Positions 6,622 through 15,805 of a DNA stretch of 64,000 bases are shown piece after piece. The notes under the pieces are model-generated. The model made no database searches. It had not been told where the DNA came from and saw only the letters and a program-made list of their open reading frames with translations. Location: positions 1 to 64,000 of the IMG/VR virus record IMGVR_UViG_3300033141_003629; one strand, 5' to 3'. The DNA comes from a virus. Each line of letters opens with the position of its first letter. Positions within the stretch are counted from its first letter, which is position 1. A program made the position numbers and the translations under genes.

Positions 6622-6852
6622 ATGGACATTGAATATACAAATCCAAAAACTAAAATTGTATTTCAACCCACAAGAATAAATATTAATGCATTTGCAATAG
6701 CTTCTGCTATAGACTTTTTGAGAAGAAATATTTTTATTGAGTACGGTCGAGCTATAGAAATAGAGATAAAGAAGTTTTATAAAATTATCTCGACCTTTGG
6801 AATATATGACGAAGATTTAAGAGCTTTTTTGGTAGCATGGTATAAACATTAA
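6622..6852 (+). CDS. Hypothetical virion-operon protein
   Basis: A 76-residue protein that starts five bases after the previous stop. It combines a strand-like N-terminus (TKIVFQPTRININA) with a helical C-terminal half (LRRNIFIEYGRAIEIEIKKFYK, ending RAFLVAWYKH). No domain is recognised. The tight spacing argues for co-translation with the BppU-like gene, perhaps as a partner. Confidence 0.55.
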   Translation: MDIEYTNPKTKIVFQPTRININAFAIASAIDFLRRNIFIEYGRAIEIEIKKFYKIISTFGIYDEDLRAFLVAWYKH

Positions 6853-6873
6853 AAGGATGGAGGAAATAAGAAA

Positions 6874-7428
6874 ATGGCTGATTACAGAGTCCCAGTTTTA
6901 GAAAATTTTGAATGGCAACAATCAGTTAAAAGTAGGTCAGCAACACCTCCAGGCAGTCCAGCAAAGGGTGATAGATACCTCGTTATTGCTACTGCAAGCG
7001 GAGATTGGTCTGGTCACGAAGGAGATATTGCATATTGTTCTAATGCAGTTGGTCCAGTTTGGTCTTTTGATTCTCCCACAGAGGGTATGATTTTATGGGT
7101 AGATGATGAAGACAAGTATTATCATTATAATGGAAGTACATGGAGCGAATATCTTGGGCAGCAAGGACCCACAGGTCCAACAGGCCCACAGGGTACTACT
7201 GGTCCAACAGGCCCTACAGGTCCACAGGGTGCAACCGGCAACACAGGTCCTCAGGGTCCAACAGGCGCACAAGGTGCTACTGGTCCAACTGGCCCTACAG
7301 GTCCACAGGGTGCAACCGGCAACACAGGTCCTCAGGGTCCAACCGGCCCTCAAGGACCAACTGGTCCAACTGGTCCAGTAAATCAAACGTATGATGCAGA
7401 TTACGAAGCAATTATAATTTCACTATAA
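6874..7428 (+). CDS. Tail fibre: DUF2793 head plus collagen-like Gly-X-Y stalk
   Basis: Residues 1-92 are a DUF2793-type domain ([21 protein letters not shown], then [21 protein letters not shown]), a family found in phage fibres and adaptors. Residues 95-170 are an unbroken collagen-like repeat made mostly of GPT, GPQ and GAT triplets, which should form a trimeric triple helix. The last 14 residues ([15 protein letters not shown]) form a short cap. SD is GGATGGAGG. The same head domain opens the gene at 8440, so the two are paralogues. GPT triplets are O-glycosylated in some bacterial collagen-like proteins, and a glycosyltransferase gene follows directly. Confidence 0.85.
   Translation: MADYRVPVLENFEWQQSVKSRSATPPGSPAKGDRYLVIATASGDWSGHEGDIAYCSNAVGPVWSFDSPTEGMILWVDDEDKYYHYNGSTWSEYLGQQGPTGPTGPQGTTGPTGPTGPQGATGNTGPQGPTGAQGATGPTGPTGPQGATGNTGPQGPTGPQGPTGPTGPVNQTYDADYEAIIISL
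7171..7380 (+). repeat. Collagen-coding repeat with 81-bp period
   Basis: About 53 bases starting at 7211 recur from 7292 with essentially no change, a period of 81 bases or nine Gly-X-Y triplets. The near-identity in DNA, not only in protein, shows recent in-frame duplication. It also makes this region prone to slippage and fibre-length change. Confidence 0.85.
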
Positions 7429-7445
7429 AAAGAAAGTAGGGAATT

Positions 7446-8465
7446 GTGAAAGCTATTTTATGGCCCTACAAATATAAGAATATGCGGAAGAGTTGGTATT
7501 TACAAATGACTTGGATTGTAAATGCCCTCTTTAAGTATGGTATTACAGTTAAAAAACATAAAGATTTTATTTGTCAAGGGTTAGATTTTTTGCCTTTATA
7601 TAATTATAAAGAAGATAAATCTACAGATATTTGTATTTATAATCATGCAGATATATCTCACTTGACGGGGGATATTTTATTGGCGAAAACAAATTGGTTT
7701 TTTAAACCAACAGTTCCAGACGAATACCACTCGACTTTGGATATTTTGGGTTATGGTCCATATAGTAGTGTAACCTATAATAAACCAAATTTTGAAGTGG
7801 TAGATAACAACGATGTAGATATCTTTTTTAACACAAAAGTTAAAAAATGGATTGAAAATAAAAGCACTAAGTGGGGAGGCTTCTTTGAAAATAAAGAGCA
7901 AGTTATTACCGATAAAGGTTATTTTTTAGTTCTGGGTCAAGTAGGAGGAGATGAGGTAGTAACAAGACATGATTTTGGAAGTTATTTTCTAAAACTAGAA
8001 GCCATTATTAAAGAGTTACTTCGTATTTCTAATAAAAAAATTATAGTAAAATTACATCCGTATACAGATGGAATAAATGCCAGGAATACGAAATTTTCTG
8101 ATGGATTAAAGAAAAGACTAAAATCGTTTAGTAATAGAGTTGCTGTTTATACAGGCAAGACAAATATACATAATTTTATAAAAAATTGCGAATGTGTATT
8201 TTTGTCAAACTCAGATTCTGGTTTTGAAGCAATGATGCACAAGAAACCCATAATTTCGTTTGGATTTCCTGCGTATCATTGGGTAGCATATGATTTGAGG
8301 CATTTATCTGATTTAATAAGGGCTATTAAATTGGATTGGTTCGATTTAAACAAACAGAATAAATTTTTATATTGGTACTTAGAAAAATATTGTTTTTATA
8401 ATCAACAAACAGCCATTAGAAGAGTAAAGGAATTGTTAGATGGTAGATTACCCAGTTCCTATTAA
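7446..8465 (+). CDS. Glycosyltransferase of the capsule-synthesis (KpsC/S-like) type
   Basis: The 339-residue protein uses a GTG start after AGGG. The C-terminal half carries the family hallmarks: KKIIVKLHPY near 196, then CECVFLSNSDSGFEAMMHKKPIISFG, where the Ser-Gly-Glu-Ala and Pro-Ile-Ile-Ser-Phe-Gly blocks mark the sugar-nucleotide site of capsular polysaccharide transferases with GT-B fold. The N-terminal half is less conserved. It sits between two DUF2793 fibre genes and overlaps the second by 26 bases. The likely substrate is therefore a fibre, perhaps Thr in the GPT repeats, rather than host capsule. The enzyme class is fairly secure, the acceptor is inference. Confidence 0.7.
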   Translation: MKAILWPYKYKNMRKSWYLQMTWIVNALFKYGITVKKHKDFICQGLDFLPLYNYKEDKSTDICIYNHADISHLTGDILLAKTNWFFKPTVPDEYHSTLDILGYGPYSSVTYNKPNFEVVDNNDVDIFFNTKVKKWIENKSTKWGGFFENKEQVITDKGYFLVLGQVGGDEVVTRHDFGSYFLKLEAIIKELLRISNKKIIVKLHPYTDGINARNTKFSDGLKKRLKSFSNRVAVYTGKTNIHNFIKNCECVFLSNSDSGFEAMMHKKPIISFGFPAYHWVAYDLRHLSDLIRAIKLDWFDLNKQNKFLYWYLEKYCFYNQQTAIRRVKELLDGRLPSSY

Positions 8466-9759
8466 TACTTTTTTTGAATATCAGTCTTCAGTTAAAAATA
8501 GATTAGCAACTCCACCAGGCAGTCCATCCAAAGGAGATAGATATTTAATTATATCTACAGCGACCGACGCTTGGGCAGGAAAGGAAGATTATATTACAGT
8601 TTATAATGGAAGTGGCTGGGCTTTTATAACTCCTAAAGAAGGAATGATGACGTGGGTACAGGATGAGGATATATATTATATCTACGATGGCAGTAGCTGG
8701 GATACTGAAATCCCAGATGAATTTACTATAATAAAAAGTAATGGCGTTTTAAAAATTGCTGATAGAATCGAAAATAATATTATGTTATTGGCTTTTTATC
8801 GTTCAGTTGATAGTGGAGCTACACAATATAACTTGATGGATGGAATAATTGATGAATATGAAGATGAATCTGGAATTGATACTGGAAATTCTACAAATGA
8901 AGATTATGATTCTACGAATGACCTATATTCTCCTACTTCAAGTGCTGGGAGTGATATTATAGACCAATCTAGTGGCTCACTTGGTGGGCCATTAGGAGGC
9001 GCAGCCGGTGGGCAAGAATATAGAGTTGCACAAAGTTTCCAATTAGATAGCAATTATACAATAGCAGGTGTTTCATATAAACTAGGAACTAATAGCGGCT
9101 CTCCAACTGGAAATCATACAGTTCGTATTGAGACAGATAATTCTGGAGTTCCTTCTGGTACATTGGCAGACGCAAATGCCTCTAAAGAAATTACGCCGGT
9201 TGCTAATAGTTATAATACTGCAACATTTGACAATACATTTCAATTATCATCTAGTACTACTTATTGGTTGGTGATATTATGTGATAATCAAGCAGATAAT
9301 GTTTATTGGCGGGTATTATATGATAGTGCTAATCCATATGCAAATGGAATGAGAGCATATTCAACCGATGGTGGGTCTAGTTGGACGACTTCTGGTGTTA
9401 CTTCACATGACCATGTATTTAAAATTATTTCGGCTCCAACTGCAGACTTAATGACTTTAATTTCTGAGTCGTTTACAGCAGAAGTGGCTCCAGACGATGC
9501 AAGAATTGTATTATTTGAAGAAGATGTAGATAATATAACAGTCAATACCGATATTAAGGCGTATGTTTCTAGAGATGGGGGGACTACTTATACACAAGTT
9601 ACACTATCTGACGACGGTGATTGGCAAACCGGAAAGAGAATTTTGTGTGGTGTCGCCGATATCTCAGGACAGCCGTCTGGCACAAATATAAGATATAAAG
9701 TAGAAACTTTAAATAACAAAGATTTGAAACTTCACGGCGTTGGTCTAAATTGGAATTAA
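8440..9759 (+). CDS. Second DUF2793 tail fibre with carbohydrate-binding-like middle
   Basis: Residues 1-85 repeat the DUF2793 head of the 6874 gene (PPGSPSKGDRYLIISTATDAW; MMTWVQDEDIYYIYDGSSW). A linker of acidic and Ser/Gly residues follows. Residues 190-320 form a beta-sandwich with QSFQLDSNYTIAGVSYKLG and TYWLVILCDNQADNVYWRV, resembling choice-of-anchor or carbohydrate-binding modules. The C-terminal 100 residues form another strand-rich unit ending GVGLNWN. The start overlaps the glycosyltransferase gene and has AAGGA eight bases upstream. Receptor-binding fibre is the likely role. Confidence 0.7.
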   Translation: MVDYPVPINTFFEYQSSVKNRLATPPGSPSKGDRYLIISTATDAWAGKEDYITVYNGSGWAFITPKEGMMTWVQDEDIYYIYDGSSWDTEIPDEFTIIKSNGVLKIADRIENNIMLLAFYRSVDSGATQYNLMDGIIDEYEDESGIDTGNSTNEDYDSTNDLYSPTSSAGSDIIDQSSGSLGGPLGGAAGGQEYRVAQSFQLDSNYTIAGVSYKLGTNSGSPTGNHTVRIETDNSGVPSGTLADANASKEITPVANSYNTATFDNTFQLSSSTTYWLVILCDNQADNVYWRVLYDSANPYANGMRAYSTDGGSSWTTSGVTSHDHVFKIISAPTADLMTLISESFTAEVAPDDARIVLFEEDVDNITVNTDIKAYVSRDGGTTYTQVTLSDDGDWQTGKRILCGVADISGQPSGTNIRYKVETLNNKDLKLHGVGLNWN

Positions 9760-9760
9760 T

Positions 9761-9898
9761 ATGGTTAAGAGAATAGGATTAAATAGAAAGAAAAATTTAT
9801 TAAAAAAATATAAAAAATTTCAGAATCATAAATTATCGCAAGATGAAATAAACGAACTAGTGATTTTGATGGCAAAGTACTTACTAAATTTAAAATAA
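9761..9898 (+). CDS. Small basic helical protein (45 aa)
   Basis: The ATG follows the fibre stop by one base. The product begins MVKRIGLNRK and is Lys-rich, with two predicted helices (KKNLLKKYKKF; SQDEINELVILMAKYLLNL). No domain is known to me. Its place directly before the portal gene and its coupling to the fibre gene support translation, but a function cannot be proposed. Confidence 0.5.
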   Translation: MVKRIGLNRKKNLLKKYKKFQNHKLSQDEINELVILMAKYLLNLK

Positions 9899-9922
9899 AT
9901 AATAGAAAAAGGGGATAAATCA

Positions 9923-11962
9923 ATGTCAGAATCGGGATTGCCAATTAGCTTATTTTCTAGATTTATAGCATGGCTTTATTCTGCTGGAGAAATAGAACTT
10001 CCTTCGGATTTTCATGGCAGATGCCAGAAAGTGCAAGAGATAACAGACCTCGACTGTTCTGGCGTAGTTAATACCCTGAATAACTATGCTATAGAATCTG
10101 CAGCTTCCACAAAATATAGGATTGAATGCGATGATAATACATTACAAAAACTATTGAATTCGTGGTTATCACAGATTAATCTTGATGTAAATAATATTCC
10201 CACTGGACTTTCTTCTTTATCTAAAGAATATTTTAAAGAAAGATGGGCAGGGTCTTCTTTTTGTGCATTAAAGGTTAGTAATTGGAAATCTATTATAGTA
10301 GAAAATACTTCAATTGAGGTTCCAACACTCCTTTGGTTTGTTAATGGAAGTTCGATTTATGTAAAAAGAAATAAAAAAGATAATTTTGTTTTAGGAAGTG
10401 ATGAATATTATTTGGATAGAAATTATGAAATAAAGTTAATACCCAATGGAAAAAAAGAATCTTCTATTATTCAGAAACCATATAATAGGTGGTATGACCA
10501 ATATGCTACACCATATCTTTTTAAGAATGGGGTATATAAAAATTGGAAGGCGATGCAGATTTTGCAGAATAAAGGCAACCAAGCAATAACAAAGGTGTTA
10601 CCTTATTTATTTATGATGGTAAAAGGAAATGAGACTTTATTTAAAGAAGGGGTGGATTATAGCGATACAGAATTGACAGAAATGGTAGATAATTTCAAAT
10701 CGGAGTTAGAAAGATTTCAGGCAGAAGGAAGAAAAGTTCCCGCTCATGGAGTGCCATTTGACCAAAAGTATGAACATTTAATTCCAGACTTGTCTAAGAT
10801 AGTTAGTGAAGAACTTTATAGACAAGGCTATAGAGCAATTTTGTCTGGGATGGGATTTATTGATGTTATTCAAGGATTAAGTTCTACAAGAAGAGAATCT
10901 ATTTTAAATCCTAAACCATTTATATCAGAAATAAATAGTGGTGTAGCAGACTTTAAATCAATTCTCTTAGAGGTTATTTATAAAATTGTTGATAAGAATA
11001 AATCAAAACATAGAAAATTATTTAGTGATAAAGGCAAAATTTTTGTTACTAATAGTCCTTTAAAAATAAATATAGAACAAATCCTCGACGCAGTTAGGTC
11101 TGGATATGATAGAGGCCCAATTAGTATCCAATCATATGCAGAAGCACTTGGGTTTGATTATGAGACAGAGAAGGAGCGACGCACTAAAGAAGCCAAAGAG
11201 GGGATGGAAGAATTATTCTATCCCCATGTGATTTCTAATCAAGAAGATAAAGGTAAAGATGTAGTTATTCCTTCAAAACCAAAAACTAAGAAACAAGAAA
11301 ATTTAGAAGATGAAGGAAAAAACCCCCCTTCACCAGAAATAGAGAAATATAAAAATGCAGAATGGAATATAGAAGAATCAAAAATAGATGAAACTGACCA
11401 ATATTATAGAGTTAGACAAATTGAGCCAAGTGAGTTTGAGGAAGATTCTTTTAGAACTATTTGGCTTGATAAAGCAAAAGGAATAAAAGCAGTTATTGGA
11501 AAGAAAAAAGGAGAAACTAAAACTACAGTACAAACTCTATTGTTTTTAAAAGAAAAGTGGACAAAGAAAGAAATTAAGAAATGGATAAAAGAACACGCTA
11601 ATCAATTTCATGCATACATAGAGATTGCAGAAGCAAATTTACAGGAAGACCTTATAGAAGCCCCATATACAAAAACAAATTATCCGAAATATTTAGACAA
11701 ATATCCTGCTGGGGCTAGAGAAGCTTTTATTAAAACTTTTAATAAAATCTATGAAAAAACAAAGGACGAATCAAAAGCATTTCCTATTGCATGGAATGCT
11801 CTTAAAAGGTGGCTAAAAAAACATAATTATACATTTAAAAAAGGTTTTTGGGAAAAGAAAACAAAAGAAGAGCTAGAGAATGCAGAATTAAAAAAGAAGC
11901 AAAAAAGACTTTTAGATAAATTACTAGAATCGGATGGGGCAGATAAAAATGAAAATATATAA
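9923..11962 (+). CDS. Portal protein with C-terminal ChaB-like domain
   Basis: Residues 1-430 behave as a phage portal. There is a helical wing with GLSSLSKEYFKERWAGSSFCALKV, a mid-region KNWKAMQILQNKGNQAITK, and the helix-rich part ELYRQGYRAILSGMGFIDVIQGLSSTRRE. A charged linker is followed by a compact domain (YYRVRQIEPSEFEEDSFRTI to KKEIKKWIKEHANQF, about 490-570). Residues 584-632 match the ChaB pattern (YPKYLDKYPAGAREAFIKTF and DESKAFPIAWNALKRW). At 679 residues it is longer than most portals because of these added domains. The SD is AAGGGG. The dodecameric portal forms the DNA gate at one capsid vertex; the ChaB part may bind DNA or another head protein. Confidence 0.75.
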   Translation: MSESGLPISLFSRFIAWLYSAGEIELPSDFHGRCQKVQEITDLDCSGVVNTLNNYAIESAASTKYRIECDDNTLQKLLNSWLSQINLDVNNIPTGLSSLSKEYFKERWAGSSFCALKVSNWKSIIVENTSIEVPTLLWFVNGSSIYVKRNKKDNFVLGSDEYYLDRNYEIKLIPNGKKESSIIQKPYNRWYDQYATPYLFKNGVYKNWKAMQILQNKGNQAITKVLPYLFMMVKGNETLFKEGVDYSDTELTEMVDNFKSELERFQAEGRKVPAHGVPFDQKYEHLIPDLSKIVSEELYRQGYRAILSGMGFIDVIQGLSSTRRESILNPKPFISEINSGVADFKSILLEVIYKIVDKNKSKHRKLFSDKGKIFVTNSPLKINIEQILDAVRSGYDRGPISIQSYAEALGFDYETEKERRTKEAKEGMEELFYPHVISNQEDKGKDVVIPSKPKTKKQENLEDEGKNPPSPEIEKYKNAEWNIEESKIDETDQYYRVRQIEPSEFEEDSFRTIWLDKAKGIKAVIGKKKGETKTTVQTLLFLKEKWTKKEIKKWIKEHANQFHAYIEIAEANLQEDLIEAPYTKTNYPKYLDKYPAGAREAFIKTFNKIYEKTKDESKAFPIAWNALKRWLKKHNYTFKKGFWEKKTKEELENAELKKKQKRLLDKLLESDGADKNENI

Positions 11963-12242
11963 AGACAGAACACTAAAACAAGAAGTTAAGACCTTAGATT
12001 TAGGAGTTGTTGAAGCGGGAGATACAAAAGAATTTTCTTTTTATGTTTACAATGATTTGGATGCTGACCTGCAGTTTTTGCAGTTTTCTGTTAAGCACCC
12101 AGAAGTGCATATAACCAAAGCTCCTCAAAATTTATCTAAAAAAACTTCAGAAGAATTAAAAATAAAATGGACCCCGTCTGTTACATTAAAAGAAGGATTA
12201 AAAGCAGAACTAAATATTCGTGGCGTAGAATTGTGGGGTTAA
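11949..12242 (+). CDS. Small Ig-like structural protein
   Basis: The ATG at 11949 (MKIYKDRTLK) overlaps the end of the portal gene by 14 bases and sits behind GGGG. The 97-residue product has seven or eight predicted strands, with LGVVEAGDTKEFSFYVYNDLDAD and a closing LKAELNIRGVELWG. That is the pattern of a single immunoglobulin-like fold as in phage decoration and tail proteins. Coupling to the portal suggests a role at the head or neck. Confidence 0.6.
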   Translation: MKIYKDRTLKQEVKTLDLGVVEAGDTKEFSFYVYNDLDADLQFLQFSVKHPEVHITKAPQNLSKKTSEELKIKWTPSVTLKEGLKAELNIRGVELWG

Positions 12243-12243
12243 T

Positions 12244-14043
12244 ATGTTGCGTGATTTGGGTTGGTTAAAACAAGTAAAATTAAAAAATAGTTCTGGAAGT
12301 GTTATTAATCCAGCGACCGTTGAAAAACTTGAAGAGCTACAACTTGCCTTGCAGAATATATATTCTGCTGTAGATGATTTGGAGTTGACCACGGAGAATA
12401 TAAAAGTAGAAGCAGGACAGATTAATTTAAATACCGATGATTTAGAAACAAAAATACAATCAGTAAGAGACCAATTAGATGTTCTTTTATCAACCAGAGC
12501 GTCAGAATCAACGTTGGCAGACGTAAAGACTGTCTTAGATAATATAAAAACAGTCTTGGATACAGTAGATTCTACATTGGACGTTGCACTATCTACTAGG
12601 GCAAGTGAAAATACTCTAGTTCAAATTAGAGATTATATAGATACAGTAGAAACTATTTTAACAAATATTTATAATCAACTTGATGTTGCTCTTTCTACTC
12701 GATTATCAGATAGTAATTTTGATGCAAAAGTAGGAGAAGTCCAGGCATCTCCAACCTCCTACACACTCCTTGCGAGACTTAAAGATATTTGGGATAAATT
12801 AGCAGAACTTTTTAATAATGGTGCAGCTAAGATTAGGATTTGGGATGGAACTACACAAGCAAATGTAACTACTGATAATAAATTGAAAGTAGTTGCACAT
12901 GGAAGAGCAGTCGTTTCTACATTAAATTCAACCAATGCTCCCCTAGGAATCGGTGGGTCTTTTGTAGGAACGTTTGAAGAAGTATTGGATTATTCATTTA
13001 TATCTGTTATTGTAAAATCAGATGTTGATTCTGCAGCAATAGGGCTTGTTGTAGAATGGTCTTCTGATGGCATTAATATGGATGATAGTGACGAATATTT
13101 TATTTATGGGGGCCAAGGAAAACAATATACATTTGGAACATCTGCAAAGTATTTTAGAGTTAAATATTTTAATAATGGAACGAGTGCTCAGTCTTATTTT
13201 AGATTACAAACAATTTTGAGGCCTTTTAATCAAAAGCCAAGCTCACATAGAATTGGTGACCAAATAACAGAAGAAAATGATGCACAATTAGTAAAAGCAG
13301 TATTATCTGGAAGTGATAATGGAGAGTTTAGAAATGTAAAAGTAAATCAACAGGGGAGATTGGAAATAACGCAAACTCCACCTTTAGACAATGTTATTAT
13401 ACAACTCTTATATGATAAATCACATACAGCAATAAATTCAGGAGAGTGGCAAGACGTATTAGATTTTACTGTTCCAACCGGATATGATTTGGGAGTTGTA
13501 TCTTTTGAAGCACAGTCTCAATTTGCAAATGAAGCTGCTAGGGCAATCTATAAAAATATGTTAGGAACTTTCGATTGCCTAACAGATACATTTACAGATG
13601 GAAATACTATAATTGCTCCGCGTTTTGCGACTAGATTGTATGCATATGTTACTAGTGTTATGGGGTCTAAAGATGATATATTCACAATAACATATACAAA
13701 TACATTGGGAGTAACAGGCAGGACTGCAACAGTTACTATTCCAAAAAGTTCTTTAGTAGGCACCAATGTTGAGGCAATATTACAGGTAGGAGATATAGGC
13801 ATTAGCGATATTACAAATATAACGCATACCGAAACAGGCCAGGCAGGAGCAGTGCAATTTTGTGGATGCATAGAATTATTTTATTTGGCCTTAAAAGATT
13901 CTAATACACAATATAATACCTTAAGTACAGTACAAGGTGTTGGAGTTTACGAAGGAGAACAACTCTTTTTGCAATATTTAGCTGGAACAAAAAGTGCTTA
14001 TGTTAGAAGATTAAATTTAGTAGCACTATTAATGCCAAAATAA
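12244..14043 (+). CDS. Fibre protein with coiled-coil and LDVALSTR repeats
   Basis: The 599-residue protein begins with a long coiled coil (residues 20-170). That region holds the phased repeats QLDVLLSTRASEST, TLDVALSTRASENT and QLDVALSTRLSDSN, a motif common in phage fibre shafts. A globular strand-rich part follows, with KIRIWDGTTQANVTTDNKLKV near 196, a beta-sandwich around 220-330, and a C-terminal head with TLGVTGRTATVTIP. It starts one base after the previous stop. It could be a head fibre, because it lies between portal and protease, or a side tail fibre; the sequence does not decide. Confidence 0.65.
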   Translation: MLRDLGWLKQVKLKNSSGSVINPATVEKLEELQLALQNIYSAVDDLELTTENIKVEAGQINLNTDDLETKIQSVRDQLDVLLSTRASESTLADVKTVLDNIKTVLDTVDSTLDVALSTRASENTLVQIRDYIDTVETILTNIYNQLDVALSTRLSDSNFDAKVGEVQASPTSYTLLARLKDIWDKLAELFNNGAAKIRIWDGTTQANVTTDNKLKVVAHGRAVVSTLNSTNAPLGIGGSFVGTFEEVLDYSFISVIVKSDVDSAAIGLVVEWSSDGINMDDSDEYFIYGGQGKQYTFGTSAKYFRVKYFNNGTSAQSYFRLQTILRPFNQKPSSHRIGDQITEENDAQLVKAVLSGSDNGEFRNVKVNQQGRLEITQTPPLDNVIIQLLYDKSHTAINSGEWQDVLDFTVPTGYDLGVVSFEAQSQFANEAARAIYKNMLGTFDCLTDTFTDGNTIIAPRFATRLYAYVTSVMGSKDDIFTITYTNTLGVTGRTATVTIPKSSLVGTNVEAILQVGDIGISDITNITHTETGQAGAVQFCGCIELFYLALKDSNTQYNTLSTVQGVGVYEGEQLFLQYLAGTKSAYVRRLNLVALLMPK

Positions 14044-14061
14044 TTATTAAGGAATAATCCG

Positions 14062-14796
14062 ATGCATAATATACAATTAGATTGGGCAACACTAAAAACA
14101 GGCTTTATATTGAAAAAATTTCCAGTTAATTATGTCTATAATAATGGGCGATATGAAATTTATATCCAGGATAGGAATATTCTATGGTCTTCTTTGCTAG
14201 TTTCCCAAGAAGATATTATAGATTTTGAAACAAATTATAAAGCAGGGGCAAATATTTGTTTATATTCTGAAGATGGCAAAGAAATTTCTCGCACAGAATC
14301 TCGCCCATTAAGTACTACTACTTACTTCACTATGAGGGGAGATTCTCAGAACAATATTGGAGATGGGAAGGAATTGTTTTGGGATTTTTCTAATATAGAC
14401 GATATTATACAAGCTCCACAAGGGTACAAAAGAAAAAGAATTGAATTTAAATTTTTAGACCCCATATATATAAAAGAGGGAGCCGTATATTTTCATAATT
14501 CTCTTAAAGGAAGTTATTTAAGTTTGCACGTAGTTTGTCCTGCCGGAGCCTATTATATAGATAATAATGGAGCCCCACATCAAGCTACAGAAGATGTTAT
14601 AATTTCTACTTATGTAAACTACCATTTTTTTCAAGGTACTTGCGCTATGGGGGATGAATTAAATACAGAAAGCTGTAGTGTTGAGATTCCAAATTACTAT
14701 AAATATTGGCTAGAAGTAACAGTGCCAGAAGTAGACGCAGAAAGCAATGGATATGTCTCTATTGAGTTATATAGAAAAAGAACGAGAATATTATGA
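14062..14796 (+). CDS. Minor structural protein, beta-rich, unknown family
   Basis: A 244-residue protein, mostly short strands with many aromatic residues. The middle part (GDGKELFWDFSNIDDIIQAP; YKRKRIEFKFLDPIYIKEG) and the Cys-containing part LHVVCPAGAYYIDNNGAPHQ look like a jelly-roll or sandwich domain. The C-terminus ends GYVSIELYRKRTRIL and overlaps the next gene by four bases. The same operon holds fibre and head genes, so a virion surface role is likely, but I recognise no family. Confidence 0.6.
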   Translation: MHNIQLDWATLKTGFILKKFPVNYVYNNGRYEIYIQDRNILWSSLLVSQEDIIDFETNYKAGANICLYSEDGKEISRTESRPLSTTTYFTMRGDSQNNIGDGKELFWDFSNIDDIIQAPQGYKRKRIEFKFLDPIYIKEGAVYFHNSLKGSYLSLHVVCPAGAYYIDNNGAPHQATEDVIISTYVNYHFFQGTCAMGDELNTESCSVEIPNYYKYWLEVTVPEVDAESNGYVSIELYRKRTRIL

Positions 14797-15284
14797 TAGG
14801 CAAACTATTATTTGTAAAAAATAATTCTTTGATAGGTAGTTGGATTAGAAGAGTTACTAATTCCGAATATAATCATGTTGGTATTTTTGTTAGCAAAGAC
14901 AATATCATAGAATCTAGGTTTGTAGGTGTTGAAGAAACTCCATTTAGTAGATTTAAATTATTAAAAGAACAGAAAAAATTAGATTACAAAATTTATAGAA
15001 TAAAACCAGAATTTCAGAAATATGTTGATAAAATTATATTTTTTGTTAGAATGCAGCTAGGAAAAAAATATGATTTTATTCAGATGTTGGCACTATATAT
15101 TTTTCTGTTGTTTCGCATTAAACGTACCATAGAGCCAATTGAATATGGGGAAAGGTGGCTTTGTTCTGAATTAATAGCAGAAGCTTTTGAATATAGCGGA
15201 CTCAAAATTTATAAAGAAATCGATTCGGACCAAATAACCCCAGGAGATTTGCTGCGTTCTGATTTTATAGAGGAAGATATATGA
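14793..15284 (+). CDS. NlpC/P60-superfamily permuted papain-fold protein (YiiX/YebB-like)
   Basis: The 163-residue protein shows SEYNHVGIFVSKDNIIES near residue 25 and RWLCSELIAEAFEYSG near residue 132, followed by ITPGDLLRSD. In the circularly permuted papain group the His comes first and the Cys later, as here (NHVGIF then CSEL). A hydrophobic helix (MLALYIFLLFRI) lies between. Such proteins act as amidases or thioesterases, and some phages place cell-wall hydrolases in the virion operon. A second member of the same group is encoded on the other strand at 36494. Peptidoglycan as substrate is inference. Confidence 0.7.
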   Translation: MIGKLLFVKNNSLIGSWIRRVTNSEYNHVGIFVSKDNIIESRFVGVEETPFSRFKLLKEQKKLDYKIYRIKPEFQKYVDKIIFFVRMQLGKKYDFIQMLALYIFLLFRIKRTIEPIEYGERWLCSELIAEAFEYSGLKIYKEIDSDQITPGDLLRSDFIEEDI

Positions 15285-15805
15285 TTTATATAGAAAAAGA
15301 TATCCGATGTAAAGATGATTTTATTGTTCTAGATGAAGCCGACAACCCAGTTACTGGATTAGATAGTTCGGATTTTACAGTTATATTATATAATCCAGAT
15401 AAAAATGAAATAACTTCTGGAATTTCTATAGAAGAAATAGGAGATGGGCTATATAGGATTTCTTTTACTCCAGACGCACTAGGAAACTGGACATTGTTTG
15501 TATATAATAACATGTATTTTCCTTTTGGAAAGGGACAAACATATCAATGCGTGATTAGTTTGAGTGGGAATTCTAATAACGAATTAGTTAAAAGAATTTT
15601 GGGCCTTTCTCAAGAGAATTACAGAATATTCAATCCAATTTATGTAGAGAAGAATTTACAGCAGTGTTTAACCTCAGCAGCGATAAAAATTTATTCATCT
15701 GCAGCAGATTGTGAAGCTGATACTAATGCGATAGCAGAATATAATATCAGTGCTATATTTGATAGTAAAGCAAGAATGATTAGCTACAAGGTTAAGAAAG
15801 TATAA
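15281..15805 (+). CDS. Virion protein with Ig-like or carboxypeptidase-regulatory-like domain
   Basis: The first half (residues 10-110) reads as a beta-sandwich with a DEADNPVTGLDSSDFTVILY start and GDGLYRISFTPDALGNWTLFV, the pattern of bacterial Ig or carboxypeptidase-regulatory-like domains. The second half (LVKRILGLSQENYRIFNPIY, then CLTSAAIKIYSSAADCEADT) is another small mixed domain often found with these units in phages. It overlaps both neighbours by four and one bases. Adhesion or decoration is likely. Confidence 0.6.
   Translation: MIYIEKDIRCKDDFIVLDEADNPVTGLDSSDFTVILYNPDKNEITSGISIEEIGDGLYRISFTPDALGNWTLFVYNNMYFPFGKGQTYQCVISLSGNSNNELVKRILGLSQENYRIFNPIYVEKNLQQCLTSAAIKIYSSAADCEADTNAIAEYNISAIFDSKARMISYKVKKV

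Noticed and set aside
7093-7394. Antisense and alternate-frame frames over the collagen repeat
   Set aside because: They are shadows caused by the repeat and have no SD; the Gly-X-Y frame is the coding one.
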